Source: an uncultured Porphyromonadaceae bacterium | GTDB taxonomy: Bacteria; Bacteroidota; Bacteroidia; Bacteroidales; Muribaculaceae | DNA length: 41,462 bases | NCBI GenBank assembly: GCA_900550645.1 | Contig: URTA01000016.1 | Coordinates: forward strand, 1-41,462 | Direction: 5' to 3' | In this document: piece after piece, positions 1 through 7,928 of the stretch | Position numbering within the stretch: the stretch's first letter is position 1 | How the letters are laid out: every line of letters begins with the position of its first letter | Program-made: the position numbers and the translations under genes | Notes under the pieces: model-generated | Database searches by the model: none | What the model was told of the DNA's origin: nothing | Seen by the model: only the letters and a program-made list of their open reading frames with translations

Positions 1-22
1 GCGTTTCCGCCGTTTGCGAGTG

Positions 23-54
23 CAAAGTTACTGCCGCCAAACCGCTCCCGCAAA
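23..54 (-). promoter_or_regulatory. Bacteroidota-type promoter firing out of the window
   Basis: On the minus strand TTTG (51-54) is followed after 20 bases by TAACTTTG (23-30), matching the Bacteroidota sigma-ABfr consensus TTTG-N19/20-TAnnTTTG. It points left, so the gene it serves lies before base 1. Bases 55-181 hold no gene I can support. Confidence 0.65.
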
Positions 55-181
55 TATTTCCGCAACCTTTTTCCGCTTTGCAGAGCCGCAGCGCACGCAA
101 CACGCTGATTGCCCGCCGCTTACAAGTGTGTTAAAGTTCGTGTGAAAATGTGCGGAAAACTTCTGGATGCTCCGCAAGAAG

Positions 182-206
182 AAAAGCCGGCGGCGAGCCG
201 GCTTTT
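182..206 (-). terminator. Terminator of the DUF4493/PCMD-dgkA-PAP2 operon
   Basis: A perfect 10-base stem (AAAAGCCGGC, 182-191, with GCCGGCTTTT, 197-206) encloses a 5-base loop. Read on the minus strand it follows the PAP2 stop at 253 and continues into a T-rich tail. The stem is A-rich on one side and T-rich on the other, so it could act in both directions. Confidence 0.8.
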
Positions 207-252
207 CTATGATGATATTTTGGGTGTATTACCCTTGTTTTTGGGCAAAAAA

Positions 253-846
253 TCAGAATGTGAACGCTGCAGAGAACCCGAAATTGCGGCCATCGGTCAC
301 CGGAGCAATCGAGAGATTGTGCTTCTGGGCAAACGGACGTGTATATATATATGCCGATCCGACACCGATAGCCGCGCCGGCAAGGACATCCCAGAAGTCG
401 TGTTTCTTGGAGTATATACGCGCCCACCCCACGTATGCGGCAAGGGCATACGCAGGAATGCCGAATTTCCAGCCGTAACGGCGCTGGATATATGCGGCTG
501 ACACAAATGATGCTGCCGAGTGGGCAGAGTTCATGGAATGGAAGTCCGAGCCGTCAGGGCGGCGCCTGTGTATCGAGTATTTCAATATCAGAGTTACACC
601 GGCGGCGGTAGCTGCAGACAGGGCGAATTGCTTTGCACCCTGCCAGTCATGCGAAATCAGGGACGCAGACAGTGCCGTCAACGGCAAAACCACGGCTCCT
701 ACATCGGATGTCACTTTTACAGCCTGCTGCGACGACGAGCGTTCAAAGGGAGCTGGCTCGACAGCCGGCACATCGCCGCTTTCAGCCTGTGGATAAGCGG
801 CAACAGCTGTCAGCAGAGACAGCAACACAATCAATAGTTTTCTCAT
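253..846 (-). CDS. PAP2-family phosphatase
   Basis: Membrane or envelope phosphatase of the PAP2 (type 2 phosphatidic acid phosphatase) family, 197 aa. All three catalytic motifs are visible: K89-x6-R96-P97, the SGH-like N106-S-A-H109, and R143-x5-H149-x3-D153. An N-terminal signal sequence (about 1-20) is followed by hydrophobic segments between about 75 and 170. The protein ends in alternating polar and hydrophobic residues with a final Phe, as in an outer-membrane strand. Its start overlaps the dgkA stop (ATGA), so the two are translationally coupled. With DgkA it may recycle lipid phosphates such as phosphatidate/diacylglycerol or undecaprenyl species; the substrate cannot be read from sequence. 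Last gene before the terminator at 182-206. Confidence 0.85.
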   Translation of the reverse strand: MRKLLIVLLSLLTAVAAYPQAESGDVPAVEPAPFERSSSQQAVKVTSDVGAVVLPLTALSASLISHDWQGAKQFALSAATAAGVTLILKYSIHRRRPDGSDFHSMNSAHSAASFVSAAYIQRRYGWKFGIPAYALAAYVGWARIYSKKHDFWDVLAGAAIGVGSAYIYTRPFAQKHNLSIAPVTDGRNFGFSAAFTF

Positions 847-1223
847 AGTCTAACCAATATTTTGGGCAGGAAAATCAGCAGTCCGCATACAAATGCGGCA
901 ATGGCTACCAGCAGCACAGCTGCAGCAGCCAAATCTTTGGACTTTTCTATCAGAGGGTCGTGCTGCGGCGAAACCTTATCGCACAAAGCCTCGACAGCGG
1001 AATTGACAGCCTCCATGGCCAACACAAGCCCAATGAGCACGACCACTGCGACCCACTCCATGGCGGAAATGTCGAGCCACAGGCCGAGGGCAACGGCAAG
1101 CACTGCGCAGACGGTATGTATCCATGCATTATGCTCGCAGCGGAGCAACTGCCTGATGCCGTGAAACGCGAACACAAACGAGCGTCCGCGGGCACGCCAT
1201 GAAAACCGTTTCCGTTCCTTCAT
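843..1223 (-). CDS. dgkA: Diacylglycerol kinase family protein
   Basis: Small integral-membrane lipid kinase (DgkA family, 126 aa), phosphorylating diacylglycerol or undecaprenol with ATP. The family signature is seen in EAVNSAVEALCDKVS, followed by a conserved DLAAAAVLL stretch, and there are three hydrophobic helices. A longer reading starting at 1322 exists, but its first 33 residues overlap the upstream lipoprotein gene and do not resemble the family. The ATG at 1223 (protein starting MKERKRFSW) lies 5 bases after that gene's stop and gives the usual length. It sits in the operon between a PCMD lipoprotein gene and PAP2. Whether it serves the surface system or merely shares its transcript is unknown. 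Confidence 0.88.
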   Translation of the reverse strand: MKERKRFSWRARGRSFVFAFHGIRQLLRCEHNAWIHTVCAVLAVALGLWLDISAMEWVAVVVLIGLVLAMEAVNSAVEALCDKVSPQHDPLIEKSKDLAAAAVLLVAIAAFVCGLLIFLPKILVRL

Positions 1224-1228
1224 CGCCG

Positions 1229-2812
1229 TCAGTAATCGTAGTCGAAAGAGAAATGGTCCACATACAGCACAGACCCAGAGCCGCCAGTGAAGTAGTCCCC
1301 GTATTTCGAAGCTGCCGCGCACACCAGTATGTACCGTGGCTTGCGCGAAGTGGAACGGTACTGCAACGGAATGTCGAAAGCGATGTACGAATCAGACGAC
1401 TCGGCAGTAGTAATGCCTCCGTATGCAATTATGTCTGACGAAGAAAAGTCGAGCAAATGCTGGTTCTTGGGGTTAGTGCGAATCTCGAAAGGCCGCACCC
1501 AGTCGGTCAATATCACATAGATATGACATGAGTCAGGGCGGTTTTTCAGATACTGGTATTTCTCGGAGGCATAGTTAATCGGCGACGAATGGTATTGGTA
1601 ATACCCTTTGAAACGTGTCGGGCGAGCTGTCCACTCTCGGCCGAAATCGAGTATGCCGTTTGTACCATCCACCTTAACGAATTTGCCGGTGTATATCGAA
1701 CCGGCGGCAAGTTTGCCGACTACGCCGACTCCAACGAACTTCGTCTCGAGTTTTGCAGACTTGCCAGACCCGGTCGCGGTATAGTCGGATGGGGTAACGT
1801 TTGACTCGCCAAGCGTAGAAGCTCCAGTGTTGCCGGTATCCCAATACTGCACGCCGCCATTTGCCCACGGACACCAAACCTTGCCGTCAAGCCACCAGTC
1901 GTCAAACGATGCGCTGGGGAGAACAGCCGTCGGCTCTGTGGTGACAGTCACCTCATTGCCTATGTTTTCATCGGAAACTGCACGGACAACGTATGACGTC
2001 TCAGGCTTAAGATGAATGATGCGAGCCACGAACGAACCGCCGCTGTATGTGATCCACTCCTTAGGAACGTCTATCCAGTCCGAAGAGTCAGCCTGACGGT
2101 ACTGGAAGCCGTTGACAGAATTTTCGGGGGCAGTGCCGTAAGCCCAAATCACCTGCGACCAAGCATCTACGGCAGTAGTGTTGACAAGCAAATGCGACCG
2201 CTCGACATAGATGGTCCACTGCTCAGTCTTGCCAAAATATGAGACATCCACCTTGACAGGGTGGGAAAAATCCATTTCGCCAGGTGTCAAATCCGGCACG
2301 AGCTTAGTCACGCCCTCCGGTCCGAGCTTGATGTCTGTCATGTTCAGACGCGCAAGGTTATAGGTGTCAGGCACACGGACAATGATGCGCCTCCCGACAT
2401 CGTCAATTACGGAAGAGCCGATCTGCCCCTCAATGGCGATAGAGCGGGCAATGGTCTGCCGTGCCGTGATGACCCACTCATAGTCCTGATATTTAGACAG
2501 CGTGACCTTGAGCGGCTTGGTAAGGTCATATTCACCCTCAAGAAGGTTCAGGGAACACTCCGCGCCCTCGGTATACGTGAAGTCGGAAAACCGCACATGT
2601 GCCGGGTCGGTCGTTTCGGCGAGGGTCAGCACTACCTGGCAATTATCCTCGTCAATTGAAGCGGCAGCCTCCTCGCCGTCGGCGGCGATGGAGAGAATGT
2701 TCTGCGGAATGCGCGGATAGGGGATGTCATTGTTTATACATCCTGCCAGCAAGAGAGATAAGGAGCAGAGGACTGCTACCCAAAGGCTATGTCTTGTCAT
2801 GTCAAAAATCAT
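1229..2812 (-). CDS. PCMD-domain lipoprotein
   Basis: Secreted lipoprotein of 527 aa with a signal peptide and lipobox ending LLAGC (lipidated Cys25). Residues about 30-210 look like two beta-sandwich repeats of the kind found before PCMD domains. A short FN3-like segment follows (about 215-290), then a C-terminal PCMD domain (Pfam 'putative carbohydrate metabolism domain') from about 295. The PCMD is recognised by the KLETKFVGVG block, the GREW block and the ending YGDYFTGG...LYVD. It closely resembles the PCMD of the 713-aa protein upstream, so the two are paralogues. The start codon overlaps the stop of the preceding barrel gene (ATGA), which supports the start at 2812 (an internal ATG lies at 2800). 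Probably surface exposed; the ligand is unknown and the domain name is not proof of carbohydrate metabolism. Confidence 0.82.
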   Translation of the reverse strand: MIFDMTRHSLWVAVLCSLSLLLAGCINNDIPYPRIPQNILSIAADGEEAAASIDEDNCQVVLTLAETTDPAHVRFSDFTYTEGAECSLNLLEGEYDLTKPLKVTLSKYQDYEWVITARQTIARSIAIEGQIGSSVIDDVGRRIIVRVPDTYNLARLNMTDIKLGPEGVTKLVPDLTPGEMDFSHPVKVDVSYFGKTEQWTIYVERSHLLVNTTAVDAWSQVIWAYGTAPENSVNGFQYRQADSSDWIDVPKEWITYSGGSFVARIIHLKPETSYVVRAVSDENIGNEVTVTTEPTAVLPSASFDDWWLDGKVWCPWANGGVQYWDTGNTGASTLGESNVTPSDYTATGSGKSAKLETKFVGVGVVGKLAAGSIYTGKFVKVDGTNGILDFGREWTARPTRFKGYYQYHSSPINYASEKYQYLKNRPDSCHIYVILTDWVRPFEIRTNPKNQHLLDFSSSDIIAYGGITTAESSDSYIAFDIPLQYRSTSRKPRYILVCAAASKYGDYFTGGSGSVLYVDHFSFDYDY

Positions 2813-3771
2813 AAGTGTATGCCCAAGCCAAAGTTGATGTTGAACAGGTTGAAGCGGAAATTTGCACCGGAAGTGAAGCGGTTGCCTGAATACTCGCCGT
2901 CAACGGACTGCTTTTCGTTGCGCAGGTAGAAACCGACGACAGCGAAAGCAACGTTGAAGGAGACGTAAGGGTTAATGAACACACACAGACCCGGGGAGAA
3001 ATTTATATTGAAATCGGTATATGTGGTATTCGTCAGCTTAGGCTTGCCGTCATAGTTGCGGCGGAAATCTGAATTGCCGGAGGAGAAAGCAAGTTCAAGC
3101 TCATTGAACACTCCGAAGCGGCCGTTGCGGTCCAGGCCTATGTATTGACGTGCGAATATAGCCGCTGTGAGAGCCTCATTGCGGTACATCACGTCAGAAA
3201 TGTCGAGGTTGAGATCATCGTCAAACTCCATAGCCAGTTTCCCGAGCGATGCCTTGGACGAATTATATCCGAGGCGCATACCTACGGAAATGTTGTTCTT
3301 TATGAAGTAAGAGATATAGGGACGCACAGAGAACGTATGCCCCGTGAAGTCGAAATCCGTCAGGATGTCGAACAGCTGCAGGTCGGTAGATGAAAATTCG
3401 CCGTATGAGGCTGTTATGCCGAACTGCCATGTGTTTTTCGGTATGAAAAGGTAGTTGAACAGGCCTCGAGAGAAGCGTCCGATGTTCTTCTCGCGGATGA
3501 CCATATTGACGGTGTCGCCCTTAAGCAGCACCTTCTCGCTGTCATCGGGGGAGGGACGGCGGCGCACGATGTCGTACCGGCCGTCAATCGCGCCCTGTAC
3601 GCGGTCAACGAGTGTGTCAGGCACCCAAATCATCTTCATGCCACTGGCTTGAGCTGCAGCCGTGTCAGCCACGGCATAATCTCCCGCATCGGGTGAAATG
3701 ACGCTGTCAGCCCATAACGGCAAGACGCCGAGGACGGCAAGTAACAAAACTGCTATTCTATACATGGGCAT
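2809..3771 (-). CDS. Outer-membrane beta-barrel protein (second copy)
   Basis: Exported protein of about 320 aa with a hydrophobic signal sequence ending near LPLWA. After a variable region (about 25-110) comes a run of alternating strands starting at FIPKNTW and ending FNLFNINFGLGIHL, typical of an outer-membrane barrel. It aligns block by block with the upstream barrel protein (FVPKGQW..., NLFSITFG...), showing tandem duplication, with about 70 extra residues at its N-terminus. I placed the start at the ATG that overlaps the upstream stop (TGATG at 3769-3773); another ATG lies at 3765. It may be the outer-membrane partner of the PCMD/DUF4493 lipoproteins; that role is inferred from the operon only. 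Confidence 0.75.
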   Translation of the reverse strand: MPMYRIAVLLLAVLGVLPLWADSVISPDAGDYAVADTAAAQASGMKMIWVPDTLVDRVQGAIDGRYDIVRRRPSPDDSEKVLLKGDTVNMVIREKNIGRFSRGLFNYLFIPKNTWQFGITASYGEFSSTDLQLFDILTDFDFTGHTFSVRPYISYFIKNNISVGMRLGYNSSKASLGKLAMEFDDDLNLDISDVMYRNEALTAAIFARQYIGLDRNGRFGVFNELELAFSSGNSDFRRNYDGKPKLTNTTYTDFNINFSPGLCVFINPYVSFNVAFAVVGFYLRNEKQSVDGEYSGNRFTSGANFRFNLFNINFGLGIHL

Positions 3772-4529
3772 CACAGGTAAAAGGCACACCCGAAGGTGAT
3801 TGAAAACAGGTTGATTTTGAAGTTTGCAAACTTAGTCTTGACATTCGAGACATATATGCGGTCGCTGGTCTGCCGGTTATGGTTGTACGAGAAACCGAGC
3901 ACACCGACATTCACCTCGAGTGCGGAGTAGTTGTTGAGGAACACCACCATGCCCGGGGCAAGCCCGACGTTGAGGTTGAAGTTGCGCATATATGTGCCGG
4001 AGAAATCCGAGCCGCTGCCTTTGGTAATCTTGGACTGCCCCCCTCCGAGCCTGAACTGCAGTTCAGAGAAGAAGCCGAAGCGTTTGCTGCGGCCGAGCGA
4101 GAAATAGTTGCGCAGTATGGCCATGCCCCAATAGCTGTGGTTGAGCGAATAGAGGTGATCAGCGGAATATTCCGTTTCGGAGTCAAGCACCACGTCCGCA
4201 CTCTCGAGCTTGGTGAGCGAACGCGAATACCCGAACTTGCCACCGGCTCCCATGTCATTGCGGAAAATGTAGCACACCATAGGGCTGACATTGAACGAAT
4301 ACGTATCGCCTGATATGTTCTCGAATATCAGGAACTGGTACTTGTTCTGGTTTGACTGCGAATAATTGACGGAAACGCCCGTTACCCACTGGCCTTTCGG
4401 CACAAACACGACCGACTCGATGTCGCGCTCGAAGTTCTCGAGAGAATCGGGCAGTTCCCCACCCCGGGCCATAAAAGACCCGAGAGTGAGGAACAGCAAA
4501 AGGGATAAAAATCTATAGATCTTATTCAT
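3771..4529 (-). CDS. Outer-membrane beta-barrel protein (first copy)
   Basis: Exported 252-aa protein with a clear signal peptide (MNKIYRFLSLLLFLTLGS) followed by about eight to ten amphipathic strands. It ends in an NLFSITFGCAFYL strand whose last residues fit the outer-membrane assembly signal. No known family is recognised beyond 'outer-membrane beta-barrel'. It is paralogous to the next gene. The start at 4529 overlaps the upstream coding end by 8 bases; a longer start at 4547 is possible but adds residues before the signal peptide. Size and pairing would suit a pore or assembly platform for the lipoproteins encoded around it; this is inference. Confidence 0.75.
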   Translation of the reverse strand: MNKIYRFLSLLLFLTLGSFMARGGELPDSLENFERDIESVVFVPKGQWVTGVSVNYSQSNQNKYQFLIFENISGDTYSFNVSPMVCYIFRNDMGAGGKFGYSRSLTKLESADVVLDSETEYSADHLYSLNHSYWGMAILRNYFSLGRSKRFGFFSELQFRLGGGQSKITKGSGSDFSGTYMRNFNLNVGLAPGMVVFLNNYSALEVNVGVLGFSYNHNRQTSDRIYVSNVKTKFANFKINLFSITFGCAFYL

Positions 4530-6663
4530 AAGTGAATGAGAGGTCATCGAGGTACATCACAGAGTTGCCGCCCGTGAAGTAGTCGCCGTATAGCGACGCG
4601 GAAGCGACGATAATGATGTACATCTGACCGTCATAGTTGGCATTTTTCCATTCGAGGGGGATTTCAAACTCGCCGACTGTGTTGTCCGCGCCGAAATTGC
4701 CGTCCCAGATTACCTGGCCGTATGCAAGCACATAGTCAGCATTCTTGTCAAACAACGCACGGTCGGAAGATTTGGTGCGGATGTCAACCTTCTTGGTCGT
4801 CACAGCAACATATACCGTACCCTTGTCCATGTCACCCTTGGAAAGAGCGGCCTCGCTCTGCGCCCATTGCACAGTGGCAGGACGGTAGTTGGCATAGCCG
4901 ACAAGCTTGACAGGATGACAACTCGGCATCTCGCGACCCCAGAGCAGCACGCCGTCAGTGCCGTCAGTCTTGACATACTCACCAGCGAACAGGTTGCCCG
5001 CAGCGAACTTGCCTATCATGCCAACACCCACAAACTGCGATTCGAGTTTTACAGACGATGAGCCAGAATGTACAAACGAACTTGACTGCGTAGTGACAGA
5101 CTTGTTCATGGTCATTGAGCCAGCGTTGCCAGAACTCCAGAACGTGGTTGCACTGCCAGTTCCCGGGAACGGCACGTTCTTTCCGCCGAAGCTGTAAGTG
5201 CTCCAGTCCTCAAACGAAGCGTTGGGAATGGCGTACGCCGCCTCGGTGGTGAACTCGACAGTCTTGTTGTTGACATATCCGTCAGCGACAGCCTGTACCT
5301 CGTATGTCGTCGAGGGCTGGAGGTTGGTCAGGCGGAATGCAATCTCGCTCGATGAGGGAGCGGTGCTGCGCGACTCAGTCCAGTCAGCAGAGCCTTTCGC
5401 ACGGAAACGAATACCGGGGTTGGCAACCGAAGTATCCACTATGCTAGCCTTGACAAGAGCCGAATATGTGCGGATGTCAGACTTAGCCACATCCTGCGGA
5501 ATGACAGAGGCATCGCTCACCTCAATGGCAATGCGCGTCACCGTAGTGCGGTCATTGGCATCGGTGAGGGTGAGGTCAATCCAGTACGAGCCGTTGGCAA
5601 GGCCGTTGAGCATCGCAGCCGGTATCTTCATGCGCATCTGTGTGTAGCCGGCATCAGTTGTCGAAGCCGCCGTAGACCATGTCACGCCGTGGCCGCGAAG
5701 TTCAGTCTCCGCACTCTCGGCGAGGTTCATCAGCTCGTATGCGTCATACTGTGTGCCGAAAGCAGCCTTGTCAGAGAACGCCAGGCGCATGCTCTTGAAG
5801 TTGCCGTAGCATACGCCGCCGAGCAGGATGTCGTCAAACGAGTTCTGTGCGCCGGTAATCGGGGCAGTGATGTCCATGCCGTAGGCAGTCACCTTCGGGG
5901 CGGAATGGATGATGATGTTATCCTCGATGAGGAGTTCAGTGTCGTCCACGCTTATGGTAATGAACGCGCCGCCGACATCATTCTGGTTAACATCCTCGTT
6001 GTAGTTCAGGTTGAGGACATACTCGTGCGCACGCTGCACATCGGGTATCTCGCCCGACTTGGTGAACTTTGTGCCGACCATGTTGACACCTTCGATAGTG
6101 TATGTCAGCTTGGTGTCGCCGTTGGGCATCATGAAGTAGCCGTGGGCATCGTTGATGTTGTCGGCATCAAATACGAGTTCACCCTTGGTGTTGGCGACTG
6201 TCACCTTGAACTCCGGCAGCAGTTCCGACGAAACGCGGTCACGGTTGACCGAAGCCACGACGTTGGCAATCTTGCAGTTGATGATTACGTTGTTGACACC
6301 CTGGTGGATAGTGAACGGCTCGTAGGCTCGGTAGAACTTCTTGTCGAAAGAAGCGGACACGGAGTCGCCCGTCCATGCCTCGGCGACATAGCTGCCAGAC
6401 TTGAGCCACAGGTCAGAGGGGACATTGTCAAGCCCTTTGAACTTGTGGATAAGGCCTTTGGGGCTGGAAATGTATATTACGCAGTTGTCTGCGAGGTATG
6501 TTTCGTCAACATCGGCACGAGTGACCTCGCTGTTGACTATCATCTTCATTTTGAGGAGACCCTCGCCCTGGTCCGGTGCTATGTCGTCAGAGCAGGACTG
6601 AGCAGTCATCCCGATGAAGGCAGCCGCGAGGGCTATAACTGGAAATGATTTCAACATTTTCAT
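4522..6663 (-). CDS. DUF4493 and PCMD domain lipoprotein
   Basis: Lipoprotein of 713 aa with a signal peptide ending TAQSC (Cys24). Residues about 30-240 form a DUF4493 domain: 'TRA' near residue 50, then KSGSYVAEAW, IANVVASV and the YVLNLNYNED block. A middle beta-sandwich/FN3 region (about 250-480) follows, then a C-terminal PCMD domain (about 480-713) with KLESQFVGVG, GREM and a YGDYFTGG...YLDDLSF ending. DUF4493 proteins resemble fimbrillin-type secreted proteins in general layout (lipobox, TRA, beta sandwiches), which suggests but does not prove a role in surface polymers or adhesion. The start is 8 bases after the stop of the preceding gene. Confidence 0.82.
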   Translation of the reverse strand: MKMLKSFPVIALAAAFIGMTAQSCSDDIAPDQGEGLLKMKMIVNSEVTRADVDETYLADNCVIYISSPKGLIHKFKGLDNVPSDLWLKSGSYVAEAWTGDSVSASFDKKFYRAYEPFTIHQGVNNVIINCKIANVVASVNRDRVSSELLPEFKVTVANTKGELVFDADNINDAHGYFMMPNGDTKLTYTIEGVNMVGTKFTKSGEIPDVQRAHEYVLNLNYNEDVNQNDVGGAFITISVDDTELLIEDNIIIHSAPKVTAYGMDITAPITGAQNSFDDILLGGVCYGNFKSMRLAFSDKAAFGTQYDAYELMNLAESAETELRGHGVTWSTAASTTDAGYTQMRMKIPAAMLNGLANGSYWIDLTLTDANDRTTVTRIAIEVSDASVIPQDVAKSDIRTYSALVKASIVDTSVANPGIRFRAKGSADWTESRSTAPSSSEIAFRLTNLQPSTTYEVQAVADGYVNNKTVEFTTEAAYAIPNASFEDWSTYSFGGKNVPFPGTGSATTFWSSGNAGSMTMNKSVTTQSSSFVHSGSSSVKLESQFVGVGMIGKFAAGNLFAGEYVKTDGTDGVLLWGREMPSCHPVKLVGYANYRPATVQWAQSEAALSKGDMDKGTVYVAVTTKKVDIRTKSSDRALFDKNADYVLAYGQVIWDGNFGADNTVGEFEIPLEWKNANYDGQMYIIIVASASLYGDYFTGGNSVMYLDDLSFTYE

Positions 6664-6671
6664 AATCGGGA

Positions 6672-7928
6672 TTATTTGAGGTTCCTGAATTTAAGAGACT
6701 TGGTGACAGTGCCGGAGGCATCGCCCACGGTGAGGACAAACTCATGCACGTCAGACTCGGGGTCTGCGTCGAGCAGCGGAACGAGCGACGAGATGTCGAA
6801 TGTCTCGGAAGTCTTGCCGCCCACGTTAATAGGCAGACCCAGTCCGGAGAGCGCGTCGCCGTACTGTCCCGGGTTGACCAGGTCGAGGTGCGTTGACATA
6901 GACAGCGGAGCGAGGAAGTCCTCGGTCAGGTACGGCGAGATTATGTCAACCTTGAATACGGTGAAGCCGGTCTCGGAAGTGATGACAAGCTTGTATGTAG
7001 CACCGTTGACAATGTCCATTACGGCATCAAGCACGATGTCACTGTCGTCAGGCACCACGATGCTCGGGCCGCTGCCGGGTGTCGGCGGGTTGGGGGTGTC
7101 GCCGCCATCCTCGCCGGGGCGGTCGTTGTCGTCGAGTATCTCGTCGTCGGGGTCGATGTTGATGGTCAGGTCAGTCTCCGTGACAGAAGCGTCAACGTTC
7201 ACGCCGGAGAACACGATATTGCCGGAAGTGTCAGGCAGTTCGCCGTTGTGGAGGCTGTATGTGATCTTGTAGTGGTTGCCGGGCTTAACGTCGGTGTAAG
7301 CCTTGAACTCCTCATACTGTCCGCCCTGGATAGTGCCGGAGAAAGTGGCAACAAGGGTGTTGCTGCCCTCCACGTATGCGAAATATGCGGAGCGAGTCTC
7401 GTTTTTGGCGAAGTCGATAGAAGCACCGTCGCCCATCACTACATTCACCTTGGAGTCGTCAGACATCAGGTTCTTGATCGAGTCGTCAAAGATGATCGAC
7501 ACGCGCACGTTGGCGAGTTTGCAGACCACAGTCGAGACCTCGGTGATTTCCTTTTTCTTGACTTCGAAATCCTGCGAGCCCTCGAAATAGGGAGCTTCCC
7601 AGGCCACGGGCTGCAGTTCGCCAGAACGCACCTTGACGGTGTACTGCCCTACGGGGAGGGTAATCACCTCGGGCATCTCGGAGTAGACGTATGAGTCTAC
7701 CACCTCGTCACCTTTGCAAATATCGACGAGGAACGAGCCGACGTTGACAGAGGAGCGGACTATGTTTTCCTCATTCTCGATTTTGAGGACCATTTTCTTG
7801 ACATTGAGAGTTCCGACCTCACTGCCGTCAATGGGGAACGGGTCTTCCTTGCCGCAGGCTGCCACGATGATTGCCATAAGGGCAACGAATGCTATATTGA
7901 AATATTTCTTCATTGTTTGCCGGTTCAT
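6672..7928 (-). CDS. DUF4493 domain lipoprotein
   Basis: Lipoprotein of 418 aa with lipobox VAAC (Cys25). Residues about 35-255 are a DUF4493 domain, recognised by the LPVGQYTVKV and CKLANVRVSI blocks and by GNHYKITYSLHNGE. An acidic, Pro-rich linker (about 262-295, rich in D, P and G) leads to a roughly 120-residue beta domain of unknown family ending in a lysine. Unlike its neighbours it has no PCMD domain. The start codon overlaps the upstream stop (TAATG at 7926-7930); a second in-frame ATG five codons downstream (7913) is an equally reasonable start. Likely a surface subunit of the same system. Confidence 0.8.
   Translation of the reverse strand: MNRQTMKKYFNIAFVALMAIIVAACGKEDPFPIDGSEVGTLNVKKMVLKIENEENIVRSSVNVGSFLVDICKGDEVVDSYVYSEMPEVITLPVGQYTVKVRSGELQPVAWEAPYFEGSQDFEVKKKEITEVSTVVCKLANVRVSIIFDDSIKNLMSDDSKVNVVMGDGASIDFAKNETRSAYFAYVEGSNTLVATFSGTIQGGQYEEFKAYTDVKPGNHYKITYSLHNGELPDTSGNIVFSGVNVDASVTETDLTINIDPDDEILDDNDRPGEDGGDTPNPPTPGSGPSIVVPDDSDIVLDAVMDIVNGATYKLVITSETGFTVFKVDIISPYLTEDFLAPLSMSTHLDLVNPGQYGDALSGLGLPINVGGKTSETFDISSLVPLLDADPESDVHEFVLTVGDASGTVTKSLKFRNLK

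Noticed and set aside
5689..6648. 319-aa plus-strand frame opposite the DUF4493/PCMD gene
   Set aside because: Antisense shadow of a gene with clear signal peptide and domains; no recognisable family and no start context.
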